A stretch of 64,000 nucleotides of DNA. Source: Rostratula benghalensis. Lineage: Eukaryota; Chordata; Aves; Charadriiformes; Rostratulidae. The notes beneath the pieces are model-generated. The model saw nothing but the letters and a program-made list of their open reading frames with translations. It made no database searches and had not been told where the DNA came from. Shown in pieces: positions 23,213 to 38,200 of the stretch; position 1 is the stretch's first letter; the number at the start of each line of letters is the position of its first letter. The translations under genes were made by a program, and so were the position numbers. The stretch is from contig VXAI01000446.1 in the NCBI GenBank assembly GCA_013399305.1, positions 124,001 through 188,000 on the forward strand, read 5' to 3'.

Positions 23213-26200
23213 CTACAAGGAAGAGTAAGCAGATGTAAAAGTAAGTACCTATGAAAAGCACAATAAAAATTTCATATTTGCTTCTATGTGACCTTTTCTT
23301 TACTCCTCCTCTTGTGTAAACTTAGTCTGTGTTTTAGAAACTTCTGCTTCTTCACATTACACAATAGTCAGGAAAAATATTAAGCAGTTAGAGCAAAGAC
23401 CTCAGCAGACTGTCACCCTTGTTTCCCTTTGTTTAGGGCAGATGCCAGCTGCTTAGTGCCCTTTGTGGTGTTGAATTTCTCGGACACTATAATGATAAGC
23501 GTTCCATAAGATATGGCACTGGAGTACCAGTCCTCGCAATCTATCATTAAGTCTTAAAATCAGAAAATAGCAAAAAATCCCAAACACAACCCCCCAACAA
23601 CTGGAGGGGGGGCTGTGTGAAGGGAGGTGGTCATGCAATACCCTATCATGCTGCTCAGTGTATGCTGTAGAACCAAACCCTGCAGGCTTCATATGGCTCT
23701 TTTGATCTCCATGGAGCAAATGATCCTGCAGCTTTGCTCTTTCATCTGATATGAAAGATTCTTTGAGGTCCGGATGCTTCTCTTGGAAAGTCTGCCATAG
23801 GTATTTTCTTTTTTCAGTTGTTTCTTCTGTTTTCAAGGTGGCATTCTTGTTCTGTAAAGAAGAAAACAGTTAAGCTCCTTTTCTTCATTCCCTTGTACTT
23901 TTACTTGGGGGATAGCCTAAGTTTGAAAGCTGTGCTTCTCCTATCCCTCTCTAGCTTCTTAAAGTATTGCGTTCATAATTTCTATGTTCAACCTTGTATC
24001 TCTTGCAAATCTCATAGTACAGGACATAATCTAGCTGCAATCATGCTCTCGTTAGCATGCTACTGTTAATCTTATGTACTGTGCATATGAGGCAGCCTGT
24101 TCAATTAGAAAACTTCAGGGATTTGCTGTTTTCTAACCTGCAATGGATCAAAATCACTTGAAATACTCTTATTTGCTCTTTTATTTTCCAGGAAGAGTTT
24201 CAGCTGTTCCTCCAGCCTTCTCATCTTCTGCTCTCTGAATTTTTTCAGTTCATTGACTACGATGTTAGCTTCATCCACAAACTACAGATCATAAATAAGA
24301 AAACAGACAAACCAACCACAAAATCCTGCTGTTAATTCTGAAAAGAGCGGTACTTGGAGGACAAAGTCCTTTGCACAGTAACAATAACAATGCAAGTTAT
24401 ACAGTATTTTCTGAATAAAATTGCTAGGTAGTATATTGTTTGTTTTACCTTCTCCTGTGTGCAGCCTTTTAGGCTTCTGACTGTTTCCTTAAACTGTGCC
24501 TCTCTCAGCTGTAATAATCTTACAGTTTGTATAAATTCTAGCACTAAAAACATATATTCCGTGCTTTCCTTCAGGAGATGTGAGATGTCCCTGGTGTCAT
24601 CATCAGTTGATAACTTCTGAAAGATAAAATGGTCATGTGCAATATAACATGAAATGTGTGAATATTTTTGGGGTATCTTACTTTCAATGCAATACACTGA
24701 GAAGAGATTTAAGAATTTTTGAAAATGCCACTGAAGGCAGTGGAAGTTAGGTAACAGTATTTGCATTCCCCTACACTGTTTATTGTTGTTTGCAAATACC
24801 AAAATAACAAAAATACACCTATGAAAAATAGAAGCCTTAAGTAATCCGTGCTAAGAAATGGATCTGAAGTGTCTGATCTTTAGTAGCCAAGCCCAAATTT
24901 TTCTCAATTCTTTGTGGCATTAAAAGAAAAAAAAAAAAGGTATAATATAATCTATCCCATTGCTATAAATAGACAAAATTCCCGAGAAGCTTGTAGACTT
25001 TAAAGTTTTGTAACAACACACTGGAGAAATTCAGGATTCCAAACCAAACTCTCATGAGAATTTTACTTCTACAACAAGGTGTTCCAGGCCTGTGCCATCC
25101 ATTTGGGACCTCAGGGCAATCTTTTTGAGCTTGTAGCAATCTTGTAGCATAACGACTGTTTGCCTCAGATGTCTCTGAGATAGGATGAAATACGCCACAA
25201 GATTCCCAAACTTGTCCCCTTCCATCTGCTGGATCACTTGCATTTCTTTGGCTTCCATCTGGGAAGAAAACATTACAAAGTCTTAGAGATTTTTTGCAGG
25301 CTTATGAAAGTGTGGAAATGTTCCAGTTCTTACTGCAGGTTTGAAAATAGGTACCCAATGGGGGTAGGGGAAGGGGGGAATTGAACTAGACTGAAAAACA
25401 ATGGAATCCATCAATTTTAAAGAGAAATTCTATAAGTTTTCCTTCACAGCATGAGTCAAGTAGTTGTGAACCATTATGAAACATTGCTGAACCTAAATGA
25501 ACATGACCAGAGAGATTTTTTTAAAGTCTTGTGCCTCTGTATAGCTGTTAGCCAATGACAATATCAATGCTTCAGCTGATGTACCTTTTCTTCTGTCTGG
25601 GTTTGAAGTTCCAGTCTGAATTGTGCTTGCATGTTTCTCAGCTCAGCTTCTGACTCTTCCTTTAAGCCTTTAAGCAAATCCCCTTCCTGATGATGCTTCT
25701 GCAGAAAAGCCACTGCTCTTGCTACTTGCTGTTTCTCCATAGTTTGAGCAACTTCTTGAGCTAATTCTTCACCATTATTTTTATAGTCAAAACTATTCAG
25801 GATCTTTGTCACATCTTCTGGGCAAGTAAGAATCTGAAGCAGGTAAGCATAGTGATATGAGCAAATGATTTTTTTTTTTTTTTTTTTTAAAGAAACGAAC
25901 TTCCTTATGGCATTGAGTTTGTAGTGGGCATAATTAGCAGGGCTTTTAATAGTGGCCTTTTGTTGGGTTGATTTGTGTAGAAGGTTACTGTAGCTGCACT
26001 TTCCCGTGTGCATTCACATATGCCCCAGTCTACGTCAGGATATGGGCACCTGTGCACTTACAGGTTTTGTGAATTACTGTGAGGCTCATGCAGGGAGGGG
26101 TGAGGCATGAAAAGCATGAAATGCCTCTACCTGAAGGTTGTTGTAGAGATCCAGGACTCTGTATAGGCATGCTTGGTTCAGAGCTTCCAGCTTTACTATC

Positions 26201-29200
26201 TTCACTGCTGAAACTTGTAGTATTTCAGTTAGAGGGTCTGGTGAAGTCTCGACTTCCCAAGAATGTTGTTCCTATTAAGCGAAAAAGAAGAAAGGATAGG
26301 AGTTTTCCACACCAACAAATAGCCCTGTGGTCACCAGATGTAGTGAAGTCCTATTTCCCACAGAATTGTGATGGGAATTGTGAGGCAGTTCAGACTTAGT
26401 CTTTTTTCCAGAGTTATAGAGGCCCTAAGGGAAGCTCATCCTACCTATTAAGGCGAAGAGGCACACTGCAATTTTTCCTTAGAAGGCCTCTGCCTACCTG
26501 TTTGTTTTCATAAAATTTGTAAGTGCTTTATTTTCCAAGGCCTCTACGTCCCTGCAAAGTTAGGTGAAATCAGGAAATGGATAAAAACATTTGGTATTAG
26601 GTTAATAAGAGATAGGCAGACATCTGCTCCCAGAACAGTTTTATAAGTTTTATAATTTGACTGTTGAATGACTCTGCTATAGTAACAGCTGCCTGTATAA
26701 AACAAGGTTATCTCAAAAGTGGTATTTACTCCAAATGGGAGTACTTTCTCTAAGTTGCCTAAACTTCTTTTAAGCTTTCTCTAACAATGTTTTCCTGTCA
26801 GACAGTAGCTTGAGGTCTGTGGGCATATGGAGTAGCAAGAGAAAAAAAGCCCCATCATTGGTGGGCTCTCAAATTGCAGAAATGGCAGTAAGCCCATCTA
26901 AAAAGTAAAGGAGTGTAAAGAAGTTGCCAACTCAAAATATTTTGAGGAATTTTTTTTTATTAGAAGAGGGGGCTTTTCTATTTTAAAGGCTTTGATGGTT
27001 GTCTCTTAGTGTTACTCTCCTAGTAAAACTCAGGACACACTCGAGGAAAACTAGCATGTTATAGCTGTAGATCTGTCCTATGTAGTAAAATCCTAAGATA
27101 CTGGAGGATAGAATGAGGACCATTAAAGCACTAAAATCCAAAAGACAGAAAAGGAAGGAAAAAAAGCTACATTTAGACACGTGAGCAAAAGAAATAAACA
27201 TTGGAAGTAAACACAGTAAGAAAGGTTAGGGTTTTTTTATATATAAAAGCTAGTAATGTATGTTTTTTACTGGTTGGTTTTTTTCTGTGGAATGATAGTT
27301 TAAAACTTAGAGTTGTTTTTCTTTGAATTGCTTTGCCACCTGTACTGAGGCAATGAAGTACATAGTCCAGTACAGGGAGACACGGAACATTTAAGTTATG
27401 TCTATAGCTGCTCCAATAATACAGCCACCCATGCAATGCCTATAGCTAGCATGTATGTTTCTATCCCCCAGTGAAGATTACATTTATGCTTGCAAAGCAA
27501 TGGGGTGACAACAGCAGGAGGACCATAAATAAAATGCCTTAAGCTTACTTGCTTTTCAGTGAATTTAGCATCTGATACTTGTAAACCAAGAAGACAAATT
27601 GCCAACTGATGTGGAATTTCTTCCAGAAAATGGAGGGTCTGTTTGGGCAGTGAGAAGTCCGGGCTGAGGCCTGAATGCTGGATTTCTTCCAATTGTTTCT
27701 CACGCAGGGCTTGTTCTGTGCACTGGTGGTGTTCTGACAGTTGTTTCAGAAGTGAATTGCTGGTTGCTTCTGTTTCTTTACTGGGCTTCATCCCCTGAAA
27801 ATGTACACAGATATTCTAAATAAAACATCTTAGTGGTCAGGAGCATCAAAAGAATGGGAATTGAGTTATGCTATGGCTGAGATCTAAAAAACATAGCCAG
27901 AACCTAGATGCCCATGGTCATTTAAATAACATGAGTAGCCTGATTTACTGTGGGATTAAGTACCCAAGTTACTGAAAATAAGGCCATTGCTTTTTGTGCC
28001 AGAACATTGAGAAAGGTAAACTAGTTCCTGTTTTGTGTTGCAGTAGTCCGAACAGAAGGTTTCTTTCTTCTTTAATAAACTCCATTTTGCTTCAGTTTCA
28101 TTTACTGAAGTGGTGTGGGAAAACTGAAAGGAATTCAAAAAGGAAATAGAAAACTGTCTTTTCCTGTATGTCAGTTGAGAACTCTTAAGCTGACACAATG
28201 CCAACCTTACCCAGTTTCTTTCATGGTGTTCTTTTTCCTTAGCCTTGGATGATTCATAAAAGGAAAAGATAGTTCTTATTTCTTCCATCAATAAGGACAG
28301 TTCCAGATGTGCCAGTTCACAAGCATGCTTCTCAAAGAAAAACCTACAAACAGATGTGCAAGAAACAGGACCGAGGCTAGATCACTACTCTGTATACAGT
28401 CACTACTATGTGGTACTTGTGACATTTGTACATACATTGCCTGGAGAACGAGCAGTAGACTGTAATGGGTATCTTCTGTTGAGCCACACAAAATCAAGAA
28501 ATAAGCCTTCTGGGGAGAAATCCTTCCAAATTTGCAAATAACATTTTTTAAACTAAAATTTAGAGGCAATTAAACAAGGGAGAACAGGGATTTCTTACCT
28601 TGTCTGGATTTCTTCTTGTACATGGCAGATCCTTTCCAAATGTGAAGTGGGCAGAACAGGTGATACTATGGAAGCTGAAGTGGTTTCCTGGCTTGCTTCA
28701 GTCCTTAGTGCCTCTGAATGAGCGCCGGATGTTTTTAAAGTGCTCCTTGATGAGTAGCCTGTAGAAGAAATATGAGTGAATCTATTTACTAATTAATCAT
28801 AATATTTTGGGTACAGTCAAAATGTATAACACTTAAGATTTTTTTTGCTGTTTTTTTTCCTTAGATCTGCAGCATTCAGCAGTTAAGTTGCATTATGGCT
28901 GGCTGGAAAGAAACCAAATGACCTTTCAAAAAGTCATTTATCAGTCCCCTCTTGTTGCAAAAGAGTGTTTTACCAGAACTGTTTTATAGTTTTAAGCAAG
29001 AAATGTATTTTATCAATAATGCCTTGAGAGTCATCTGGATATGAAAATTCTGAAAGTCTGTTCATATTGCTTATTGAGAAAGGAAATGTGATTTATATCA
29101 CTTGGTTCTTTTTAGCTGCAAACAAACTTCAACAGCAGATACATTTTAACTCTGTAAAATCTTCTTGCTCCTTATCCAGACAGTCATTTCCAGTGTAGAA

Positions 29201-32200
29201 TCTGTCTGGAGCATAAATGAATAGATGAAGAAAAAACTAAGGGCGTACCCATCAATTAATGTTTTACTGCAGACAGATGAATTAAAAGGTACCTACAGTT
29301 AATATAGGAATTCTACAGGGGATTATTTTAGAGGAAAAGAGGTTGAAAGTGTACATCTCTACTCTGGTTCATTTAATTTATGTTACTAAACATCAGTCCT
29401 AGTTTTAAAATAAAACTGATTATTTCCTCCACCTTTTTGTAATGAAAATGTTATAATTCACACTCTTAGTTATGCTGGAAGTAGTTAAGTTGCACAAGCT
29501 AAAATACTGTTACTGAAATGAATATCAGTACTCCCTCCAAAAAAGAAAAAAATAAGGCTATTTAGTTCTGTGTATCAATCAATTATTTTAATGCAGTCCT
29601 GCTGCTTAAATAGTTGAAAAGTTCTAACAAGTTTTTCAAGGCCAGAATAAAATAAGGTAACTAACAATACCTTTTTCTTCTCTCCTACCTGATGCCTCAG
29701 GTGATACACTACTTCTGGTATTCCCTTCCAGCATCTGAACCTTAGACTTGAGTAGTGGGATCAGGTTTTGTTGGATGACCTTGCATGTACTATGTGAGTT
29801 TTCACTAATGCCATAAAATCTGATTGTCTGATAGTTTTCAAAACATTGTGACCCAGAGAAAAGTACCTGCAACAGCACAAAGAGAACAAAGGATGTTTCG
29901 TGCCTGTCAAAAATATTGTTGGAAAAAAGTGTCATACTTTCTCATTAAAACCTTATATTTTCAGTTCATAGCTATCCTATGTAAATTGTCCTGTGACTCA
30001 GTAAGACGCTACAGCACTTTGCCTCAGCAGCTTAAAAGCCTTTTGCAATGATTATGATCTCACAACTCCAGCCCTCCAATTTTTCCACATCCTTAAAGCT
30101 GATGTAAAAATTGTCAGATAAGATTTGAACTGCATTACTTTTATTTAATGTCCTCGGTTTCTCTGGAATCTATTTTTAAGTGCCATATATTTGATAAAAT
30201 ATTCTCTGTTCAACGTTATGGTCTAATTATCCTATCTCATTTGGACAAAAAAGCTGAAATTTAGTTAATAGTGATGGGCTTATGGGAATGGGAGAGCAGG
30301 ACAATACAGAGAGACCTCCCATGGAACTTTAAAGGGTGGGCTCTAGGAAAACGGGGAAGAGGATTAGGGGACTGCATTAATTTTAATCTTTTTATGGAAG
30401 TAGTCCAAAATTGGCGCGTGGAAACCCATTAATGCGAAGACTAAGGGTCACATCCTGAGACAATTGAATTAATGGGAAGATTAATTGACTGTCTTGTAAA
30501 AAGGATTTGGGTTTACAATTCTTGAGACATAACTGGCTATGGAATTTGAAAGGTTCCATTAAGAGAGGGGCACTTGTGATCCTCTGTAGTCAAGCATTTT
30601 TGAAAATCATTTTGCATCCAGAAAAAAATGTTCACAGAAGTTGTCGAATGTCAAACACATTGCTTCTTCCCTAGGAAGTATACAACTTCAGGTGTACAGC
30701 TGTTTAAAATCTCTTTGCAAACAGACAAACTGACAACTTGGCAGTCGGAGTAGATGATTATTGTAGGTCCCTCGCAAGCAAACTCTGCTATGCTATTCTA
30801 ACTTTTTTTTAAATCTTGCTGATGAAAAACTGGCTGTCAAAATGGAATTTGATTGAATTTCCAGGTGTCAAAATCTGTGATGTGAACTCTAGAAATTAAC
30901 CTTTGTAATTCTCATTTAAGTTTTTTGTTATTTTACAGAGCTCTGATTTCTTGCAGCAGTATTCTTGAATGGATATTCTCAGAACATGGCAACTGCTCCC
31001 ACTTTTGTTAGAAAGTAAGTAACAGGCTTGCTTTTTATTTGCCTTGAGGTGAAGTCAGTACCTTTGCCTGCTGTGTTTGGATATTTGACAAGTCCCTCAA
31101 ATATTCCAGTTTGGTGTATGCAGTCTCCACACTACCTTGTTGTTTCAGTATACATTCCTGAGACTCAGAAGCTAGGGCAAGTATGACCTGAAAGAAATGA
31201 TAGAAAGTGTAAGCTTGTTTCAAGTGGACTGCAAATCCTGGCTTTCATTTGCTTTTTTACACATAAGTTGATAGCGTTGAAACTCATGTAACTGTAACAA
31301 CTCTAAAGCACTAGTCTGGGTAGGCCTTAAAGAACTGCCATGGAATCGGAAGATGATGCAAAGAAGGGCCAAAAAAAAGCTTCCTGGCAATACATTTCAA
31401 TAAAGTCTATTTGACATCTGTTCAATCAGTAAAAAGCTCTTTGTTTACTTCAGCTGGTATTGCTTGGAGAGAAATAGATTAATTCTCTGTAGTACTGCCT
31501 AACACTTATTTGGAGAAGCACTGTTTTCAAGGGCTGAATATGGTGTAACCTGTGTGGAAGTCTTGTAAGTTCTTAGACATTTTTTAGCATTTCCTGCAAG
31601 TAAGAATGTAGGAAGAGAAATTCAGCTATGCAAATGCTCTCCTATCTGAATTGCACCTGGATCCAGCCTTACAGAGAGGAATATACACTACTTTTTGACA
31701 GGGTGGTGCTTCTGGATATCCTAGATCTGTTCCAGCTTTAACAGCTGTGATTTTATGTGGTAGGTTGCATTTATTCTCTGTCAGTGTCTGCTTGACTCCT
31801 GAGGTGAAGAGAATCTTCTCCATTCATGAAAATAAAGAAAAGCATAGCATTTTTGTCAGGTCTTCTCTCAGACTGCGAAGTCCAGCCTGTGTCCGCTCCT
31901 AGCTCACCCACCATTGGTCTACAGTTCCATTGGATTTCTTTCCTTGATGAAATCCATCTTCAACTACACAGTTCAATGAGACATCGCTGTTGTCAAAAGT
32001 CTATTGTTAAACATCTGAGTGATGGGTGTCTAGGATGACAGGGGGTTTCACCATTTCTTGTTGTTGTTGTCTGCCTTTCCACGTTTTTATTTTTTGGTTC
32101 TATTTCTGATTGGGATTTGGGATTGAGAAAAGGCTAGGTGGGAAAGGAGGAACTCTTTCTAAATAGCAGCTCCTGTAACTGGAAGGACCACAGCATACTG

Positions 32201-35200
32201 GCTTCAGAGCTCTCATTTTAGGGTGCATATCAAATGTAGCCCACAGTGTTCTCTGGACTGGGACAGTGGATGTTCAGCCCAACCCAGCAGTGACCTCACC
32301 TTTCTAAGCTTCAGGTTTGTTACTGTCTCAGTACTTGAGATGTGGCTCCTTTGCTTTTCTGTCTCTATTAGCTGCCTGTATATTCGTTCTTCTTCTAGTT
32401 GCATCTTTTCAGTGAACTCCATCAGCTTCTGCAGTGTCTGTCTGATCTCTAACAGAACGTGTATTTCCTGTTCTTTTTCATCTCTGTCAGCTACAAACAA
32501 CAAATATTAGCAATATTAGCCATCTAAATAATGTACCGGAATTCTCAGAGCAAATCTGAAGTAATATGCCTTCTCAATGCGCTTCACCACTTCTCTTTTC
32601 TTTCTTGTGGAACAGCCTAATTTTCAGATCCTTTCTCTGTATTGTCTTGCTTCAGGAGAATGTAAGTAGTTTGTAAAGCTTAAGCTAACCTGTCAGAGGG
32701 GCCAAACATCACAGAAAGTGATGTATGACCCTGCCTCCCTCTTTTCTGGATGCAGCTAACCTTTTGTACCTTTGAATAGCAAGGATAGTTCAGTTGCCAG
32801 CCAGTTACTAAAATATTTTGAGGTTCTTCTGCCAGCTTCCTGCAGAGAGGAGTCTTTAAGAAAGTCACACATTTCCTCAATGTCTTGTACTTTTTCCTTG
32901 TATTTTATCTGTAAGAAATGGAAGAGAAGAGGGAGTTTTAGATAATGTTGCAAACTTGTGGGAACGTGACCCATTGTGATACTCTTTCCTCTGACAGATG
33001 AGAGCAAAAGGTTGTCTAACTTGCTCAGTGCTTTTTCCTAGCCTTTTCATTATTTTGATTGTGTAGAAACTGATTACAAATCTCTTGTTTCTGACATGAA
33101 TTGTGTTGTCCTTGCTGTGTAGAGACGCATACTGAATTTGAAGTGCTTGTTATTATGTTAGGACACCTGACACTGTTCCCTTAGGCTGGGAATGGTTGCA
33201 CTGAAGTAGCAGTGTCTCCATTCATTTGCATTTTTGGTTTGCACTGTACCAAGGAGGGAAGTGACTTGGATTCAGAACACCACCACACTGGATGCAGCAT
33301 CAGTGATACTTGAATTTGATACATGGGAACAAGACTTCCTTAAGGAATGCTTAAAGAACTTTGTTGAAGCCAGCTGCAAAAAGAAGGCACCATACCTTCT
33401 GTGCCTTTCCCTCTTTTGCAGCATCAAGGACATGAAGACATAGAGAGTCCAGCTTTTTAAGAAGCCCTTCTTCTTTTTTTCTTCTGCAATGCCAGTATAT
33501 ATTCCTTGAGTTTATTTCCTTTTCTAGAAAGTCCAGCTGTAAAGCAATGATAGACATAATAGCTCAGATTTGCAGGAAGCTGGTGATGAAATCTCTGTTC
33601 AATGCTTTTGACAGCATATATCCAACTTTGCTGCCACAGGGGATGAATGCTTTGCAGTCCTAATTTGGTGCATGTTAAAACTCATGTCCAAATGCAATGT
33701 GTGTTTCAGGGTAGGGGAAGGATATGAAACAGAAGATATAAAGGTCTGCGGAAGAAGATATAGATAGAAAGAAGAGCAAAAGCGGATAATGGGGAGAGGT
33801 AAGTAAAATGACATATACATGTATTTCAGTTCATCTTGCACTACAAGAAAATACTACTTGTGGGGCATAGAAAGAAGTGACATTTCCTCTCAGTAGTGGA
33901 AAAGCATCAGCAAAGAATTTTCTGCAGATATCAATCCTGTAAGTAAAGATAGTTTGCTGGAGCTCTAATTACCAGTTCTGTATCTGAAGCTCTTCTTGGT
34001 AAAGCTCCAAGAGACTGAACAGTAGGAATTACGTTGTGTGTCCAGGGGTTGGTTTGAGCACCTATAACGGGCCCAGTTTCGCCTGTGATTGGACTTATCG
34101 ATCTGGCACCAATAGTGATGGGGACAAGGCCTGTGGATAAAGAAATACTAAGTGCAATGCTTACAACTTAGGTCACAAATTCCAGCTGCAGCCCTAGTGA
34201 GACGCTTTTAGTAAAATTCAAAAGGAAACTGCCAATGATTTCATATTGCCTAATGAGAAACAAGCTGAATTTTCCTGAGGTGTAGATGCTATGTACTGAG
34301 TATTGGATCAAGGCACTGCAGACCTTCACCTTCAGATAGCATCTGTTTATGCCCCTATCACTGAGAAGAATATCAGAATAGTTCTCATAAGAGTACAGTA
34401 GATTTTTGAAGGCTTGAAAAGCCAGAGTGTGATTTGGTCTCAGTCCTAGCTCTCCTTCACCGTGATTCTGATATTGTTTGTTTTGGATGTACAGACCCTG
34501 AAAACTGGTATTTTCCATTCAGGATTGAGGTAGAAACTGGTATGTTTTGGTAGGATGAATTGTTCTGTGTTGCTCTGAAAACAACATATCCTTGTCTCTT
34601 ATTGTTTACATCATCCAGTTTGATTTCCTGCTCTACCTTTTCCGTTTCCATCTTCCATGGTTCCTGCAAGTGGGGAAGGCTGCCTAGTATTCCAGTCCCA
34701 GTCTATTCCCAGAACAGGTACCATCAAACCAGACCCACCGGGATCTGGGATTTTCATTCCAAACACCGCAGGGATCCACATCTCTGTGCCAGGATATTTG
34801 ATCATACCTAGTTAGTTCAAAAAAGATGAGAAACATAAACCATTCAATATTGTTGTGATGAAAAGAATTGCTTTCACTTTCAGAGGCTCACAGTGCTGTT
34901 ATTTCTGCTACAGCTTCCAAATAATACCTGGCTGAGTTTATCATAAGATTTGCTAGACTGGCTATTTTGACAAAAAACTTTCTAGAAGTTTGAAGCGCTA
35001 ATGTCTTGGCCCAATCCTGTGATGGAAATGGGTGCGTTGCCATACTCTTCAGTGTAATGACACCTGTTTACTGCTTAAACCAGGCTGGTGGTTTTGTACT
35101 TACCCAGTTTACCACCATTACTCTTGATATTTGAAGCTATTTCCTGTTTTTTCTCCAGGCTTTGCAATCGATGTATTGCATGATAAAACCTAGTGGTGAA

Positions 35201-38200
35201 GGACTGCTTCATATCTTCTACTGAAGCCTTTAGTGCTGCTAGTCTGTCTGCTGCAAGACAGGTATCTTCCAAAACTGACTCTTTAAACTGCTTTATAGCA
35301 TTCACCACATATGTTTGTGATACCAGCCAGTCAGCTTCCAACACTGTTTGGTAACTTCCACCGTGGGGCAGCACCTCATCTTGCCGGAGGTGAGCTGCAG
35401 GTACTTGAGCAATTTTCCCACTCAAAGATTCAGTGAAGGAATCTCCAAGAAGCATTAGGTTTCCAGAAGGACCCACCAGCCTACCTAGAGGTGTAACTTC
35501 TCCTGTAGTCAAGGACCAGGAAATGACAGTCAGAACATCATCCTTCACATTCAGAAAAAGGGCACAATGATCATCTACTTCAATGGAAGCAGAAATAGGT
35601 CTAATAGGAAACGAGGGTAGGGAAGTTTGAGGTTGTTTATAAAATAATTTGTCTCACAAGATGTTCTTAAATAAGTCTCCTAGTTTATATGTTAGAAGAA
35701 AATTAAAGTCCCCACTCTTTTTTTTTCATCTAGTGTATCTTCTAGCATGAGTTATAAAAAACATATGTATGTGAAAATACTTCAAAAAAATCTAGAACCT
35801 CAATCCCCCAAGCTTCTAAATAATGCATTCCATGCTACTTTTAGTGTTTCTAATAGAGCAATTGGACCATTTTTAAGAGTCAAATCAATGGTAGTAGTTT
35901 GTGTCATAGTTAATGAATGATGACCTCAGATATCTCTATATAGTTTTATTTACCTTTAAAGTAATAAATTGTAAAATAAAGCTATAGAACAGAGAAGGAT
36001 TTCTGCCTGCAAAAGATAAGTTGCACAATTGTTTTACAGCTCCTCAGGAGAAGGCAAAGGTGTGAGTTGAACATAAAGGCTTTTTAAGCTCATTCTGATC
36101 TGTGCCTTGAATCAGCCTGTTAGGGGCAGGTTAAATGAACAGTGCATACTACACTTAATGAATCAAGAAGGACATTCACCTACCAGTGTTACTATCCAAA
36201 CCGACTCCAAGTATTGGAACAATCTTCCCACTCTCTGGTTCAGTCATAGGACCCCCGATCTCCAGAGGTGTCAACATGCCAGTAAGGGGGTTAAGGTATG
36301 TCCCACCAACAGTCAGCTTTTGCCCAGTGTGAGGATGGATTGTAATCCCAAGCACTGGAACCTCTATTTCTGTCACTGGATCTAGCATGAGGCCTCCCAT
36401 GGAAAACATTTTTTCAGGACGCAGGACTGGAAGTGTTGTCTTCATGGGTAGGCCAGTGTTGGAACAAACTGGGTAAGGAATGTAGGGAAATACAGGCACT
36501 TCAGGCTTATGACGCTTACCTATGTGTAGAACCAGAAGAAATTTAACATGGTTATGTGAACTAATGCTAAGGGTAAGGAAGCATTAGAGCTCCGAATGGA
36601 GACTGTGATGCTTTCAGAGGATGCTGATAGTAAATGTTCATTGTCCTTAAGTCCAGAATTGACTAGATGTAAGCCCTTTCTTAAAATTGTATGGGGTTTT
36701 TTAAACTCTCATTTTTGCTTGGACCATTCCCTTAAAGTTGCACGTTTCTCACCACACACTGGTTTTCATAGTTTAATTAACTGAGGTGCTGAAACCTGTC
36801 AGAAACACAGAATACTTAAAGACTTCGTTGTAATACCTAATACATCTTATCCACAGTAGTAAGTCTTATATCTAGCTGAACCACACTATCTTCTAGCGCC
36901 ATGCTAATGAGAAGCTTTCTCAGATTTTCTTCAGCTTTTGTTTTGGGAAAAGTACATACAAGCATAGCAAGTTGGGGGATTTTTTTGTTTGTTTTTCGTT
37001 TTGCTGTTTCAGTTAGTACCCCCACTAGATCTGTGCTCCAGAGATAGGCAGTTGGATCAATTGATTATTGCATTGTGGCACTTACCTGAAGCAGAATCAA
37101 CAGTGCAGACCAGCCTAGATCTGATGGGATCATAACCAATGTTACCAGCTACATGAAGTACCTTTCCAATCTCGGGATGCAGAAAGTGGTCGCTAGGTAC
37201 TGGCCCAGGCAGCAGCGCAGTACAGTGTGGGTAGGGAGTTAACAACCCAGTGACTGCATCCACGCCGACAATGTCAGGTGCTTGGGCAGTGCCATGTGAG
37301 TCTAAAAGCAATTTACAATAGATGGAGAGGTGGGGAAAAGAAACAGCCTGTAGGCTTTGCAGAAGGTGAGGGAGGAAATCATATGCAAGGGCAGAGATGG
37401 GTTGAGGGTAAAGAAAATTATCTTTCTACTGCCTCTCACAGAAGATATTTGTGGGGAAAAGACTATAGTACATAGCAATATGATTATTTCTCTACCACGT
37501 CTGCGTAGTTTCCTAACAGGGAGGACACCTATGTGTCACAAATGTCCTTTCAGGATTTTAGATTTCATTGCCTCAGCCTGCAACATTCATTTAAACATCA
37601 AAGCTCATATTGTCCTTTTTTTCACTTCTGTTCCTTTTAAAAGGTTGAAAGAAAGAGGTATCTTGGCATCAGGGTACCTTTTACATTCAGTTATACCAAA
37701 ACATGTACAACAATATTAGAAAGCAGACACATAGGAACAAATTAATTGAACTTATTGAGACTTGCCTACAGAATAGTTAATTTCCCTTCTTGTTGCTGGG
37801 GGATAGTTAGCAAGTAACCAGAGGTCTTGATGAATGCAAATCTGACAGTCTTCCTATGAAGCGATGTAGAAGAGTTTTTCTGATGACTTTGCTTTTGTAA
37901 CAATCCCTTAATTCACAAGGTGTTAGTAGGAACTGAGAACACAATTTTCTAAGTACAGTCTCTTTTGACCTTTCTATTAGTTTTTTTGTTACCTGGCTAT
38001 TTTTCTGTGATGTATAGTTTGTGACCTATGCTACACCAGCCTGCCTACACTTCCTTACACACTAACACAATATTCAAATTAATTTCTAGAAGTTGTAGTT
38101 ACCTACTAGCTCCTGCTTGGTAATTATCCCGGTTTTAGCTTTGTTAAGAAGGTGAGCTCCCATTCCTTCATCCAGTACTCCCCATGCTTTGAGACGGTGA

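Noticed and set aside
26505..26560. Minus-strand exon-like stretch reading [13 protein letters not shown]
   Set aside because: Has both splice signals but wrong phases; the exons at 27549 and 26271 join directly in phase 0 without it.
34457..34669. Minus-strand 70-codon open frame overlapping the 34637 exon
   Set aside because: It reads the end of the real exon in another frame and runs into the intron; the in-phase reading [12 protein letters not shown] across the junction is clearly right.
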